A DNA stretch of 64,000 bases, from the NCBI RefSeq assembly GCF_014643535.1, contig NZ_BMJQ01000015.1:1-64000 (forward strand), given 5' to 3'. The DNA is from Aliidongia dinghuensis. Lineage in GTDB: Bacteria; Pseudomonadota; Alphaproteobacteria; ATCC43930; CGMCC-115725. The translations under genes and the position numbers were made by a program. The first letter of the stretch is position 1; each line of letters starts with the position of its first letter. This document shows positions 1 through 8,976 of this stretch, one piece after another. The notes below the pieces were generated by a model, which saw nothing but the letters and a program-made list of their open reading frames with translations, made no database searches and had not been told where the DNA came from.

Positions 1-3000
1 GTCGGGATCGCGGTCTGGCTGTAGACGAGGCTGTAGAGCCGCGTATCGCCGGTGCTGGCGAAGGTCGCGGTGCCGAAGTTCGCGAGGCCGATCTGCCCGG
101 TCAGGTCGAGCGTGCCGGCGCGGACCGCGAGCGTGCCGTCGGCCGTGGCCAGCACCGGGGTTGCCGACGCGGCGCCGCCGAAATCCACATACGGCGCCAC
201 GATCGACACGCGCGTGCCGCCGACGGAAGTCAGCCCCGCCGCCAGGGTCGGGATGGCCGTCGCGCCGGCCGGCAGCGCCACATATTCGGTCGCATCCGAG
301 ACGAAGGACCGGCCGAGGCCGATCGAGACGTTGCCGGCGAAGCCGACGGCGACCGCCACGTTCGTCGGACTTGACAGAGACGGGCCGAGCGAGGCGTCGG
401 CCACGGCGACCGGATCGGCGCCGACCACCAGGCTCGCGATCCCCGAACCGTCGAGCCGGTCGACGGCGAACCGCTCGAAGCCGTACGGATTGCCCGCGAT
501 CGCCTGGCCGGGTCGGAGCCCGGCCGGCACGAAGGTGCCGGATTGCTGCAGGATGATCCCGCTGGCCCTGGGCGTCGCCGTCCCTTCCAGGTTCCTCTGG
601 GTGTAAAGGGTTCCCATGTTCGCCGCGGACAGCGTCAAGGTGCCGCCACTCGCCTGCGCGGCACCGCCATGGGCGATGAGCGTGCCGTCATAGAGCAGGC
701 CGCCGCCGCCACCGAGCGTGATCGAGCCCGCATTGCTCCAGACCGGCGTCGGTGCGTAAGCGTGTCCCTCGACCTCGCCGGGACTCCCGGCGAGGTCGAA
801 GGTGCCGGCGGCGCCGGACACGTCGATCACCGAGCCGGCTTGGGCGATGACATAGCTCGAGCCATCGAGCACCGAGACGGACCCGCCCGCCAGCACCTTG
901 CCGGTGCGCGGCACGATCTGCCCGGACGCGGTCCAGACGGGTGTCGCCGCAGGATCGAGCAAGGTCGTGCCCGAGGCGTCGAGCACGCTCGCGGCGCCGA
1001 GCCAGACCGAGCTCGTGGCCGGCGTGCTGTCGGCCGCGGCACCGGTCAAGGAGATGCTGCCGCCATGGGCGACGATCGTGCCGAGGTCGGTCAGCTGGTC
1101 ATAGGAGGTGAGCGAGACGGCGGCCCCCGGATCGGCCAGGATGGCGGCGCCCTGACCGAGCAGGAGCGTTCCGGTCACGCCGGCATAGACGGGCGGGGAG
1201 ATGGTGAAGTTGCCGCCGGCCCCGTTGGTTGTGCTCCAGCCCATGTATCCGGCGGCGGTCAACGAGAAATTGGCGGCCTGGCGATGATAGGGATCGAGCG
1301 ACCCGACCGACACCAGCGAACCGTCGGGCCGCGCGCCGCCGGCGCCGTAGAGCTTGGTTCCGGTCGGTGCTGCCAGCAGCCCCGGGAGATTCGGGATGAG
1401 GTTCCGCTCGCTGACCGTGACGGTGGTGCCGGCCGTCACGGTCGCGTCATAGAGCGCCGTCAGGTTGTAGGCGCCGAAGCCCTGGCTCGAGAAGAAGCTC
1501 GCCGGCAGGACGAGCGCATAGGACGGGGCCGACGCCGGATCGCCGCCGATCTGGATGTCCAGCGTCTGCAGCGTCAGCGTGCCGCCGCCGGAAAAGCCGA
1601 AGCCGCGCAAGGCGCCACCGAGCGTAATCGTGCCGTGTGTCGGCTGGCTCTGCGGCAGAGGCGGGGTGCCGTAATTGCCGAAGCCGCCGCTGAAGACGTA
1701 GGTCTCGAGCGAGATGCTGCCGCCCTTGCCGACCGGGATGCCGTCCACCGCCTCGAGCACCCCGTTCGGCTGGACATAGCCGCCGCTCGACACATCGAGC
1801 ACGCTGCCGGGCTTGAGATCGATCGCGCCGGTGACGTCGGAGGCCGGCAGCGAATCGACGCCCTGCGGCCCGTCCGAATTGCCCTGGGTGATGATCGAAA
1901 TGCTGCCGCCGTTGATGGTCGCAGCGCCGGTCTGCTGGCTCAGGCCGAGGCCGGCATCGTTCACCCATTGCCCCGCCGCGCTGAGGGTGACGCCGGAGCC
2001 GACCGTGACGTCGCCGGGAAACAGCAGGTCAGGTGTGGCACCGGTGCTGCTTGTGCCAAGGATATAGCTCTTGCCGGTGATGCTGATCGTCCCGCCCGGT
2101 GCCGTCAGGTTGGCATTGACCTGCACGGCGCCGCCGGTGAGCGAGATCGAGCCGCCGGGCCGCACCTTGAGCGGGGCGTTGACCGCGAGATTGGTCGTGG
2201 CGTTGAAGCTCATCGCGGAGAACCCTGCCGCGTCGAGGATCGGCGCGGACAGGGTCGAGGTGTACAAAATGTTGCTCGGATCGCTCTGCGACAGGGCTTG
2301 ATAGGCCGGCGTCAGGAGCGAGGTATCCGCGTTGAAACCGGGCGCAATGGCGTCGAGTTGCGTGCCTCGATCGGCGATGACGATGCTCTGTGTCGTGCTG
2401 GGTGCATTCCCCTGCACGGCAGCGAATGGATTGACGCCGCCCGCGAGTGAGGTATCGCCGACCGACAACGAGCCGCCCTTTGGCACATCGCCGCCTTGGA
2501 CTTGATGCAGGCCGGCCTCGGATGACGCGAGAATCTCGCCGTCGAGGATCGTCGCTCCCGTTGTCTCAGCTGACGCGAAGACGTTGAGCGCGCCGCCACT
2601 GCCGCCTTGGATATAGTCCGGGACAGTAGTGGTGCCGCTCAGCAGCAGGTTGCCATAGGTCTCCTTGATGCCCCAATGCGCATGATCGACGGTGAACTGC
2701 CCGGCGATGCCGACGAAGGTATCGTTCGGATCGGCCTCGGCGATGTCGACCAGGTGGCCCGCGGCATCGACCAGGCGGGTCGTCGCGATGGCGCCGCCCA
2801 GATAATGGATATAGCCGCCCGTCAGATTCAGCACCGAGCCCGGCGCGGTGATGACCTCGCCGCCGGCCAGGTTCAGCGTCCCGCCATTGACCAGCATCTG
2901 GTCGATGGTGCGCGGCATCTCGTCGACATAGCCTTGCGCATTGATCAGCGGCGAGCCGACCCAGCGCTCGCCGTCCGCGCGCGTCCCGCTGATCGTGCTG

Positions 3001-4721
3001 TCGAGCACGACCTTCCTGGTGAACAGGAACCCGTTGCGCTGCAAGGGTGCATCGGCGAGGTCGTCGGCCGTCAGCGGCCCGATCGTGACCAGCGTGGCAG
3101 ACACCGGCAATTGCACGTCCGGCAGACCGGAAACGTCGATCACCGCGCCGCGATCAACATAGACGCGGCCGACGACGTCCCCGTTGATGCTGACTGGCGA
3201 CGAGACCGGCAATTGCGCCACCACGGATACACCGGCCCCCGGCGCCTCCACGAGCGAGCCATTCGTGAACGTGACCGCGCCGCCGATCAGCGAAATCGTC
3301 CCAGAATGGAATGAGGCGTTGGCCGCCTGGGTCGAGGTCGTCGTCTCGCCATCTTCGTCGGGCAGCACCGTCGTCACCGAACCGGGTGCCAGCACCAGCG
3401 GGCCGGTCCGAGCCGCGTATGTGATGCTGCCGCCAGTGCTCTCATCCACCGCGCTCAAGACGATGGCGCCGGGCCGCGCGATGCTGGTGGTGACCGCAAT
3501 GACACCGGCCTGGGTCACGGTGGCACCCAGCATCGTGACGTTGCCGGTGGTGGCCTGGATCAGGCCGGTATTGGTCGCCGCGAAAACCGGGGTCTGGTCG
3601 GGCTGCCCAGGGCTATCAACAGCACCGAGGAGCACCGGGCTAAGCCAGGAGTTGCCTGAAACGCCGGTGGAAGCGACGAGTTGGACCCCCATGCCGGCGG
3701 CGAGAATGACCTGGCCGTCCGCCGCCTGGATCGTGCCGGCATTGGCAACGTTGGGCGCCGCGAACATCGCGTAGCCGAGGCTGCCCGCCTGGATCTGGGC
3801 GCCCGCATCGATGGTGATATTGCCGTAGCTCTGCACGTCCGAAAGCGACGCGCCGGCCACCGACACGCCGCCCGAGCCGAGAAACGGAGCCCCGTTGTTC
3901 CCGGGGCCGGTGATGCCGACGGTCAGAAACGCGTTGTTGCTCGCCTGCACGGCCGCGTCATAGGCGGCGCTGCCCGGCACCATCGACGCCAGGTTCACCG
4001 GCTCGCCCATGAACGGCAGCGAGGTGACCAGCAGCGTGTTCGTGTTGACCTGGCTGGACCCGCCGAAGATCACGCCGTTGCGGTTGAGGATGTAGACCGA
4101 GCCCTCGGCCTTGATTTGGCCCAGGATCTGGCTCGGCACGCCCGAGGGATCGACGATCCGGTTGAGCGCGATCCAGTTGTTGCCGGCCGAGGAATTACCG
4201 GCCGTCTGGTCGAAATGGACGGTCGTGTCCTTGCCGACGTTGAACTGAGCCCAGGTCAGGATCGCCTTCTGCGCGGTCTGCTTGACGGTGACGGTGGTCT
4301 GCCCGCCGCTCGTCGCCTGGGTCGGCAGGTTGGCATTCTGCCAGAGGCTCGGATCCGTCCCGACATTGGGCGCCACCTGCAGCCCGCCGGCGCCGAGCCC
4401 GTTCGGCACCGTGCTCGGCGCGCTCAAGGCCAGGTTGCGGGCAGCGCCCTGGGCCGCTTGCATGGCCTGGATCGCCTGGGTCGCGCGGGCGAGCGAGTTC
4501 ATCGACTGCTGCGTCGCGGCCGCCGCCTGCTGCGCCGACATGACGGCGCCCGCCGCCGCGTTGGCCGCCGCCGAGGCGGCACCATCCGCCGCGAGAATGT
4601 TCCGCGCCTCCGCCGGGGCACCGGCGGCCAGCAGGGTCAGCGCGCTAACGCTCGCCAAAAGCGCCGTCTGGAAAGTGCGGCGAGGACGGAAGACACGCGA
4701 AGGCGAAAGAAAAACGGACAT
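1..4721 (-). CDS. Filamentous-haemagglutinin-type (TPS) exoprotein, 5' part; 3' end beyond window
   Basis: The frame stays open from ATG 4721 to the left edge, at least 1573 codons. GGAG lies 7 nt before the start. A basic N-terminus and a hydrophobic stretch (about residues 16-39, ending APAEA) look like an export signal. An Ala/Gln-rich segment follows at about 48-95. The haemagglutination-activity domain follows at about 100-230, with FNVGKDTTVHFDQ (160-172), LNRI (186-189) and NRNGVIFG (213-220), the hallmark of two-partner-secretion exoproteins. The rest is a monotonous Gly/Ala/Thr/Val beta-helix pattern. The N-terminal composition resembles the DUF3739 filamentous-haemagglutinin family, whose members often reach several thousand residues. 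It probably acts as a large adhesin at the cell surface. It lies 360 bp downstream of a FecR gene on the same strand, suggesting control by that signalling operon. No TpsB transporter is in the window. Confidence 0.9.
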   Translation of the reverse strand, partial: MSVFLSPSRVFRPRRTFQTALLASVSALTLLAAGAPAEARNILAADGAASAAANAAAGAVMSAQQAAAATQQSMNSLARATQAIQAMQAAQGAARNLALSAPSTVPNGLGAGGLQVAPNVGTDPSLWQNANLPTQATSGGQTTVTVKQTAQKAILTWAQFNVGKDTTVHFDQTAGNSSAGNNWIALNRIVDPSGVPSQILGQIKAEGSVYILNRNGVIFGGSSQVNTNTLLVTSLPFMGEPVNLASMVPGSAAYDAAVQASNNAFLTVGITGPGNNGAPFLGSGGVSVAGASLSDVQSYGNITIDAGAQIQAGSLGYAMFAAPNVANAGTIQAADGQVILAAGMGVQLVASTGVSGNSWLSPVLLGAVDSPGQPDQTPVFAATNTGLIQATTGNVTMLGATVTQAGVIAVTTSIARPGAIVLSAVDESTGGSITYAARTGPLVLAPGSVTTVLPDEDGETTTSTQAANASFHSGTISLIGGAVTFTNGSLVEAPGAGVSVVAQLPVSSPVSINGDVVGRVYVDRGAVIDVSGLPDVQLPVSATLVTIGPLTADDLADAPLQRNGFLFTRKVVLDSTISGTRADGERWVGSPLINAQGYVDEMPRTIDQMLVNGGTLNLAGGEVITAPGSVLNLTGGYIHYLGGAIATTRLVDAAGHLVDIAEADPNDTFVGIAGQFTVDHAHWGIKETYGNLLLSGTTTVPDYIQGGSGGALNVFASAETTGATILDGEILASSEAGLHQVQGGDVPKGGSLSVGDTSLAGGVNPFAAVQGNAPSTTQSIVIADRGTQLDAIAPGFNADTSLLTPAYQALSQSDPSNILYTSTLSAPILDAAGFSAMSFNATTNLAVNAPLKVRPGGSISLTGGAVQVNANLTAPGGTISITGKSYILGTSSTGATPDLLFPGDVTVGSGVTLSAAGQWVNDAGLGLSQQTGAATINGGSISIITQGNSDGPQGVDSLPASDVTGAIDLKPGSVLDVSSGGYVQPNGVLEAVDGIPVGKGGSISLETYVFSGGFGNYGTPPLPQSQPTHGTITLGGALRGFGFSGGGTLTLQTLDIQIGGDPASAPSYALVLPASFFSSQGFGAYNLTALYDATVTAGTTVTVSERNLIPNLPGLLAAPTGTKLYGAGGARPDGSLVSVGSLDPYHRQAANFSLTAAGYMGWSTTNGAGGNFTISPPVYAGVTGTLLLGQGAAILADPGAAVSLTSYDQLTDLGTIVAHGGSISLTGAAADSTPATSSVWLGAASVLDASGTTLLDPAATPVWTASGQIVPRTGKVLAGGSVSVLDGSSYVIAQAGSVIDVSGAAGTFDLAGSPGEVEGHAYAPTPVWSNAGSITLGGGGGLLYDGTLIAHGGAAQASGGTLTLSAANMGTLYTQRNLEGTATPRASGIILQQSGTFVPAGLRPGQAIAGNPYGFERFAVDRLDGSGIASLVVGADPVAVADASLGPSLSSPTNVAVAVGFAGNVSIGLGRSFVSDATEYVALPAGATAIPTLAAGLTSVGGTRVSIVAPYVDFGGAASATPVLATADGTLAVRAGTLDLTGQIGLANFGTATFASTGDTRLYSLVYSQTAIP

Positions 4722-5081
4722 GCGGGCTCCTGCGAATGGCCTCGGCGGGCGTCTCATCGGACAATCAGGAATGAAGTATCGGGCAGCGCGGTCACGTCGG
4801 GGTCGAAACCGGTTTTGCTGGGAGCGACAGTGCCGAACACCAGAAACGGCACAAAAGGCGGCGAAGCCTTATGGGCGATCGGCCCAGCCACATTGATCCG
4901 CTGGCGTGGCGGAGCTCGCCCTCCAGCGATCTTGCTATGGGTCCTGCAACGCAGCTGACGGCAACCATCTCGTCCCCTCTCGTTAAGGTGACGGCATGGC
5001 GCGGCACGAGACTGACACGATCGGACAAAAAATTTCGAGCAGGCCGCCGGATGACGCCGGCACGCCCCTTCGGCGCACCGA
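4722..5081. other. Intergenic region between fecR and the exoprotein gene
   Basis: These 360 bp lie between the fecR stop and the exoprotein start. The minus strand has a short G+C hairpin (about 5048-5066) followed some 15 nt later by a run of six T (about 5027-5033), a poor terminator candidate. A 58-codon minus-strand frame starting at ATG 4969 has a GAGAGGGG ribosome-binding-like sequence but no recognisable protein. No convincing ECF promoter could be picked by eye. The promoter of the exoprotein gene should lie here if it is not cotranscribed with fecR. Confidence 0.5.
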
Positions 5082-6065
5082 TCAGCTCAACAGAACGATG
5101 TCACCGGGAAGATTCGTCGTCCGCAGGCTGAAAGCAGCCTGCAATCTCGGCACGACCTCTTCGATCCGATCGATCCGGAAGTTCGCAAAGACCAGCCGAT
5201 GCCCGAGCGCATCGTTCATCAGGATGATCCGCCCCCGCCGATAGCGATTGACCTCCGCAACGACATCGGCGAGGGGGGCATGACGGAAGATGAGCAGACC
5301 TTGCTGCCACGCCGTGACGACCGAAGCGTCGATCGCAACGACCTGGTCCAGACCTTCCGTGCTGTAGGAGACCTGTTGCAGCGGCTGGAGCGTGACGCTG
5401 CTCCCCCGGCGCTCGACCGTGACTTCCCCATCCTGGCACGTCACACAGGCCGACGCATCGAGATAGCGGATGTTGAAGGTCGCGCGGCGAGCGGTGACGC
5501 GTCCGTCGCCCGCCGTCACCACCAGCGGCCGTGGCAAGGACACCCCCGTCGCTATCGCCGCTTCGCCCGACACCAACTCGATATGGTCGGCACCAGGCAT
5601 GGCAGAACCGAGGGAGAGGCTGGTACGGGTATTGAGCTGGACCGAGATACTATCGGCGAGGGCAATGCGTTTCTGCTCGCCCGTCCCCGTCCGATAGTCG
5701 CTGCTCAATTCCGCAACGGAAGACCACAGGCCGAGAGGCGGCCGCACGGCCAGGTACGCGACCGATGCCACGGAGGCAGCCGCCGCGCCGCCCAGAAAGG
5801 CCCGGCGATGCCATCGGTTCGTCCGGCCAAACGCCATGCCCGGAACCGCATCGCCGCGTTGGCTCATCGCCACTTCCGCGGCCGGCCGCATCACCTTCCA
5901 AAGCAGCTTGGCTTCGGAGAATGCCTCCCCATGCGCGGGACTCGTTGTCCGCCAGCGGTCGAACGCCGCCGCATCCGCCGCCGTGGCATCACCCGAGGTG
6001 AGGCGTGCCAGCCAGGCATAGGCCTCGCGCTTCAGCACTTCGGCCGTGGGCTCGGTACCGGTCAT
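5082..6065 (-). CDS. FecR-family anti-sigma / sigma regulator
   Basis: This 327-aa protein has the FecR architecture. A cytoplasmic N-terminal DUF4880 domain (about 12-55, AYAWLARLTSGD, FDRWRTTSPAHGEAF) binds the sigma factor. One membrane segment follows (about 88-110). The periplasmic FecR domain (about 122-212) contains YRTGTGEQKRIALADS and the ELVSGEA turn. The C-terminal part (about 265-327) should contact the STN domain of the signal transducer. It lies 58 bp downstream of the ECF sigma gene on the same strand, the usual order. FecR proteins hold their sigma inactive, or are needed for its activity, until the surface signal arrives. The family call is firm. The inducing signal is unknown. 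Confidence 0.93.
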   Translation of the reverse strand: MTGTEPTAEVLKREAYAWLARLTSGDATAADAAAFDRWRTTSPAHGEAFSEAKLLWKVMRPAAEVAMSQRGDAVPGMAFGRTNRWHRRAFLGGAAAASVASVAYLAVRPPLGLWSSVAELSSDYRTGTGEQKRIALADSISVQLNTRTSLSLGSAMPGADHIELVSGEAAIATGVSLPRPLVVTAGDGRVTARRATFNIRYLDASACVTCQDGEVTVERRGSSVTLQPLQQVSYSTEGLDQVVAIDASVVTAWQQGLLIFRHAPLADVVAEVNRYRRGRIILMNDALGHRLVFANFRIDRIEEVVPRLQAAFSLRTTNLPGDIVLLS

Positions 6066-6123
6066 GTCGCGTCAGCCTTCATCGTGCGGGTCGTCATCGG
6101 AGGTCACTTGAAACGCGAGGCCT

Positions 6124-6675
6124 CTACTTTGATGACGGCTCGGCGGAGCGCGGACCGAACCTCCTGATCACTTTTCGGTCGAGCCGGCTACCGCAATGCT
6201 CCAGCGCCACCCGCAGTTCCCGTTCCACCATACGGGCGGAAATCCCAAATCTTTGTGCGATCACGCGATGCGGCAATTCCTGCACCCGTGCCAGAATGAA
6301 AATCTCGCGACGCCGAGGTGAAAGCTCATCCAACGCCCGCGCCAGTGCCGCAATTTCCGAACCGGCTTCGGCAATGCGTTCGGGATCGAGCTCGTCTTCT
6401 TCACATTGAATCAACCGCTCGACTTCGGAAAGGGTCAGTCGCCGATTTTCGGCGTCGCGACGATCGGCGGCGACATTGAGGGCTGTGCGCAGAAGATAGG
6501 CTTCGGGATTACGGATCGACCCGAGAGTGCCGGCGCGCTGAAGATGCAGCCAGGTTTCCTGCAAGGTTTCGGAGGCCAGATCGCTGGAGCCGAGCCGGCG
6601 CGAAAGGCGGTTTCTCAATCCCTCGTAACGCTCGATCAGCAGATCGCGCAGCGCCGCCCAACTCGTTTCGGTCAT
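6124..6675 (-). CDS. ECF sigma factor, FecI-like
   Basis: This 183-aa ECF sigma factor has a sigma-2 region (DLASETLQETWLHL at about 32-45, then RNPEAYLLRTALNVAADRRD) and a sigma-4 helix-turn-helix (about 118-165, LSPRRREIFILARVQELPHRVIAQRFGIS interrupted only by family-typical substitutions). ATG 6675 is chosen because it overlaps the TGA of the upstream STN gene as ATGA, indicating translational coupling. The frame opens further upstream, but that extension lies inside the STN gene. With FecR and the STN protein it forms a cell-surface-signalling set. The likely target is the exoprotein gene downstream. Confidence 0.93.
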   Translation of the reverse strand: MTETSWAALRDLLIERYEGLRNRLSRRLGSSDLASETLQETWLHLQRAGTLGSIRNPEAYLLRTALNVAADRRDAENRRLTLSEVERLIQCEEDELDPERIAEAGSEIAALARALDELSPRRREIFILARVQELPHRVIAQRFGISARMVERELRVALEHCGSRLDRKVIRRFGPRSAEPSSK

Positions 6676-7418
6676 GGCGTCAGACTCGCGTTCCCGGCTG
6701 AAATGCAGTCGCCGGTCTGCTGCGGGGAGAGTGGCATGACGAGGATCGTGGCAGGTTGCGGCATGCCGGCAGGCGGCTCCCCGACGGTCAAACGACCAAG
6801 CAACCGCACAAGAGAGACGTCCCGTTTTCCATCGCCAGTGCCGCCAAGCAATGCCGATCGTTCGACGGCACCCGACGGACCGATCCAAAGCCGCACGGCC
6901 ACCCGGTAATAGCCCGGCCTGGTATCGTCATAACGACAGAGGGCTTGCACGACGGCGAGTTGAAGCGCTGCGGAGTAGGGACCATAGCGATCATCCGGGA
7001 GATCATCCCCCACCGCAGGAGCCGCGGGCGGCGTGCTGGGAAACGTCGCCACGCGCGCGAGGGTGAGTGCAATGGCGCCCTTGTCCACAGGACGGACGGC
7101 AAGCCCCGTCGGCTCCAGCAAACGACGCAGGGCGGCTTCGGGGGCGTACTTGCCGGTGACGGCCGCAGAACGCTTGCCCGCGATCAGGGCGTCATCGGAG
7201 ACGACCTCGATGCCGGTCGCAACACTAAAGGCATAAAGCGCATCGCCGAGGGATTCGGCCGGAATATCAAAGGATATGGGAACAGCCTGACCCGTTTCCG
7301 GGTTCGCCGATGCCGGCATGCCGACGCAGATAGCGACGCAAAAATACGCTGCCGCAAGCTCCCGGGGCCGCAAAGTCGCCGCTGAAATCATCGATCTTAG
7401 GATATGACCAAGGCGCAT
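6672..7418 (-). CDS. Receptor-less STN-domain signal transducer (VreA-like architecture)
   Basis: This 248-aa protein has an N-terminal export signal (about 20-38, ending MPASA). The STN domain follows (about 48-120, FDIPAESLGDALYAFSVATG, then YAPEAALRRLLEPTGL). A Pro-rich linker leads to a C-terminal region (about 140-230, YYRVAVRLWIGPSGAVERS) that resembles the TonB C-terminal fold. There is no TonB-dependent receptor barrel. STN domains normally sit on the N-terminus of TonB receptors and pass the signal to FecR. A stand-alone STN protein encoded with sigma and FecR recalls VreA of the Pseudomonas aeruginosa VreA-VreI-VreR system. Its stop overlaps the sigma start (ATGA). An alternative start is ATG 7391. 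Confidence 0.8.
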   Translation of the reverse strand: MRLGHILRSMISAATLRPRELAAAYFCVAICVGMPASANPETGQAVPISFDIPAESLGDALYAFSVATGIEVVSDDALIAGKRSAAVTGKYAPEAALRRLLEPTGLAVRPVDKGAIALTLARVATFPSTPPAAPAVGDDLPDDRYGPYSAALQLAVVQALCRYDDTRPGYYRVAVRLWIGPSGAVERSALLGGTGDGKRDVSLVRLLGRLTVGEPPAGMPQPATILVMPLSPQQTGDCISAGNASLTP

Positions 7419-8035
7419 CGTGCTACTGCCGATCGGCCATCACCTGGAGCACCAACCGGGGACATTTGCTCGGCCCATGCAGGTTTCCGAGATGCTTAAG
7501 ATAGTGAAGGCAAGGAAGCGAACATAGAAACGAAGTGTGACAGCTCTGCGTCCAGGCTCATGATGAATGTAGGTGGTTTAGAGCCAAATCGCGAACCGCG
7601 GCCGGTGGCGCAAGTAGTGTTGGTCCCGCTAGAGCGCCGTCGCATTGGCTGGAACCAGCCAGAGCGTGAGTCGCGCTCTCACTATTTGATTGGAGACGGA
7701 TTCACCCCTCACACCGTCCGGCAGCCGGAAACGTCTGAACACTGCCGAGGAAGCCCCCCCAAATCTGGTGTTGGCGCATCGCGTCATTTCAGCGATTGAG
7801 CGAAATGGCCGCAGCCGAAGGGTACCGGGCCACCCGCGAAATCGGGAAGACACGAAAAAGCGCACCTTTAACCAAAGGCGCCTCGCGCTAAGAGATTTGT
7901 TTCGTTACAGCATCCGATGATCAAGCGAGGACGGCGCTGCTTTCGGCTGTAACGCGATCGGCCGTCGGTGAAATCAAGTCGCAAGGCCGCCGCCGGAGAT
8001 TTCTGCGCCATCCAAAGCGCAGAAGGTCAAACCAA
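7419..8035. other. Intergenic region, 617 bp
   Basis: No credible gene is seen between the STN gene and the DUF1127 gene. The region carries the promoter side of the STN operon, an imperfect palindromic element (listed separately) and a short hairpin, CCTTT-AACC-AAAGG with flanking pairs, near 7863-7880. Confidence 0.5.
7631..7679. repeat. Imperfect palindromic element, alphaproteobacterial intergenic type
   Basis: The outer arms AGAGCGC (7631-7637) and GCGCTCT (7673-7679) enclose a perfect inner palindrome, GGCTGG-AA-CCAGCC (7647-7660). The GGAACC core, the AGAGC ends and the following 'GGAGACGGATTCACCCC' resemble small dispersed palindromes common between genes of many alphaproteobacteria. 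The class assignment is from memory of that pattern. Copy number in this genome is unknown. Confidence 0.45.
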
Positions 8036-8644
8036 ATGACATCGTTCGGCAGGTTCAGCGACGGTACGGACCGGCATCGGGTCCCAGCACGTTGTAGCGG
8101 TTCCGTACCGTCGGCGCCTGAACCCCAGCCTCCGTCGGACGGTCCGGCCAGTCGACCCGACCGTGTCGGCACAGCCTTGAAAGCGATTTTCCGAAGCTGC
8201 ATCGACGGCCTCGCCACATACGGCGCGGCCCACCACAGCACTTCCGGAAGCGCCGAATCGGTGCAGGAGATGCTGTTGCGCGCCGAGGCGAAACCCGCCG
8301 AAGCCCCGGCAATTCGAATTCCGCCAGGGGCCAAGGGCGCAACAATAATCAGGTTCGACGCTCGATCATCCCCGACCTTGCGGCCGATGAACGCGCGCCC
8401 GCGAACCTCGCAAGGCGAGACAGCCCGGCTTCCGGCCCCGTCCCTGCCGCCAACCGCTCCGGCTGGCCGGCTCACAAGACTACGGTTGGTAGGCGCATTC
8501 ATTCACGCGCGCCTACGCCGGCGGCCGCGCAACCGGCAGACGACGCTCGAATGGGAAGCCCTCGATGATCGAACCCTGAGGGATCTCGGCCTCTACCGGG
8601 TCGGCAGCGACCGCTTCGTCATAATCCGATACTACGATGATTGA
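8036..8644 (+). CDS. DUF1127 (YjiS-like) domain protein
   Basis: The last 35 residues carry the DUF1127 pattern: an Arg-rich helix, then WEALDDRTLRDLGLYR. DUF1127 proteins are small, Arg-rich and often RNA- or stress-related in alphaproteobacteria. Most are 45-100 aa, so the 202-aa reading from ATG 8036 may be too long. An internal ATG at 8387 would give 85 aa. The N-terminal part is Pro/Ala/Ser-rich with no recognised domain. The family call rests on the C-terminal motif and is firm. The start is not. Confidence 0.7.
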   Translation: MTSFGRFSDGTDRHRVPARCSGSVPSAPEPQPPSDGPASRPDRVGTALKAIFRSCIDGLATYGAAHHSTSGSAESVQEMLLRAEAKPAEAPAIRIPPGAKGATIIRFDARSSPTLRPMNARPRTSQGETARLPAPSLPPTAPAGRLTRLRLVGAFIHARLRRRPRNRQTTLEWEALDDRTLRDLGLYRVGSDRFVIIRYYDD

Positions 8645-8976
8645 TGGCGCATCCTACTTGACGCGGTTGTAGGGGAACGAAATGCGTGTCCCCGCTCGCA
8701 ACGGCATCCCGCAGGCTCACTGCCTTCAACTTCGAAATACGAGGCCCAGGCTGACACGGAAAGTGCCCCTAGCCGAGGTTGTTGCCGCAATTGGCGTCCC
8801 CAAACTACGAGGGCTTTCACGCTTGGATTGGATTTGGATCATGCACTGGCTTGATCCAACGCTCTACTGAACGGGGATTGAGTTCAGCGTGCCCGGAATC
8901 AGCCGGACGTTTTCGGGCACTGGAGCCGTCCCCGAAGTGATGAGTGGCAGAGCCGCGTCGTGCTGACCTTGGACAA
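8645..8976. other. Intergenic region, 332 bp
   Basis: It holds a 62-codon plus-strand frame (8682-8870) preceded by AGGGGAACGAA, with no recognisable family, so it is only a small-protein candidate. At its right end GCTGACC (8962-8968) pairs with GGTCAGC (8980-8986) across an 11-nt loop. That hairpin straddles the stop codon of the cyclase gene and lacks a T-run. Nothing else stands out. Confidence 0.4.

Noticed and set aside
543..4958. Two long plus-strand frames (543-2450 and 3681-4958)
   Set aside because: They are antisense to the filamentous-haemagglutinin gene, whose minus-strand frame is continuous and domain-bearing.
4792..5028. Small minus-strand frame between fecR and the exoprotein gene
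   Set aside because: There is a ribosome-binding-like sequence at an internal ATG, but the protein has no family likeness or coding bias.
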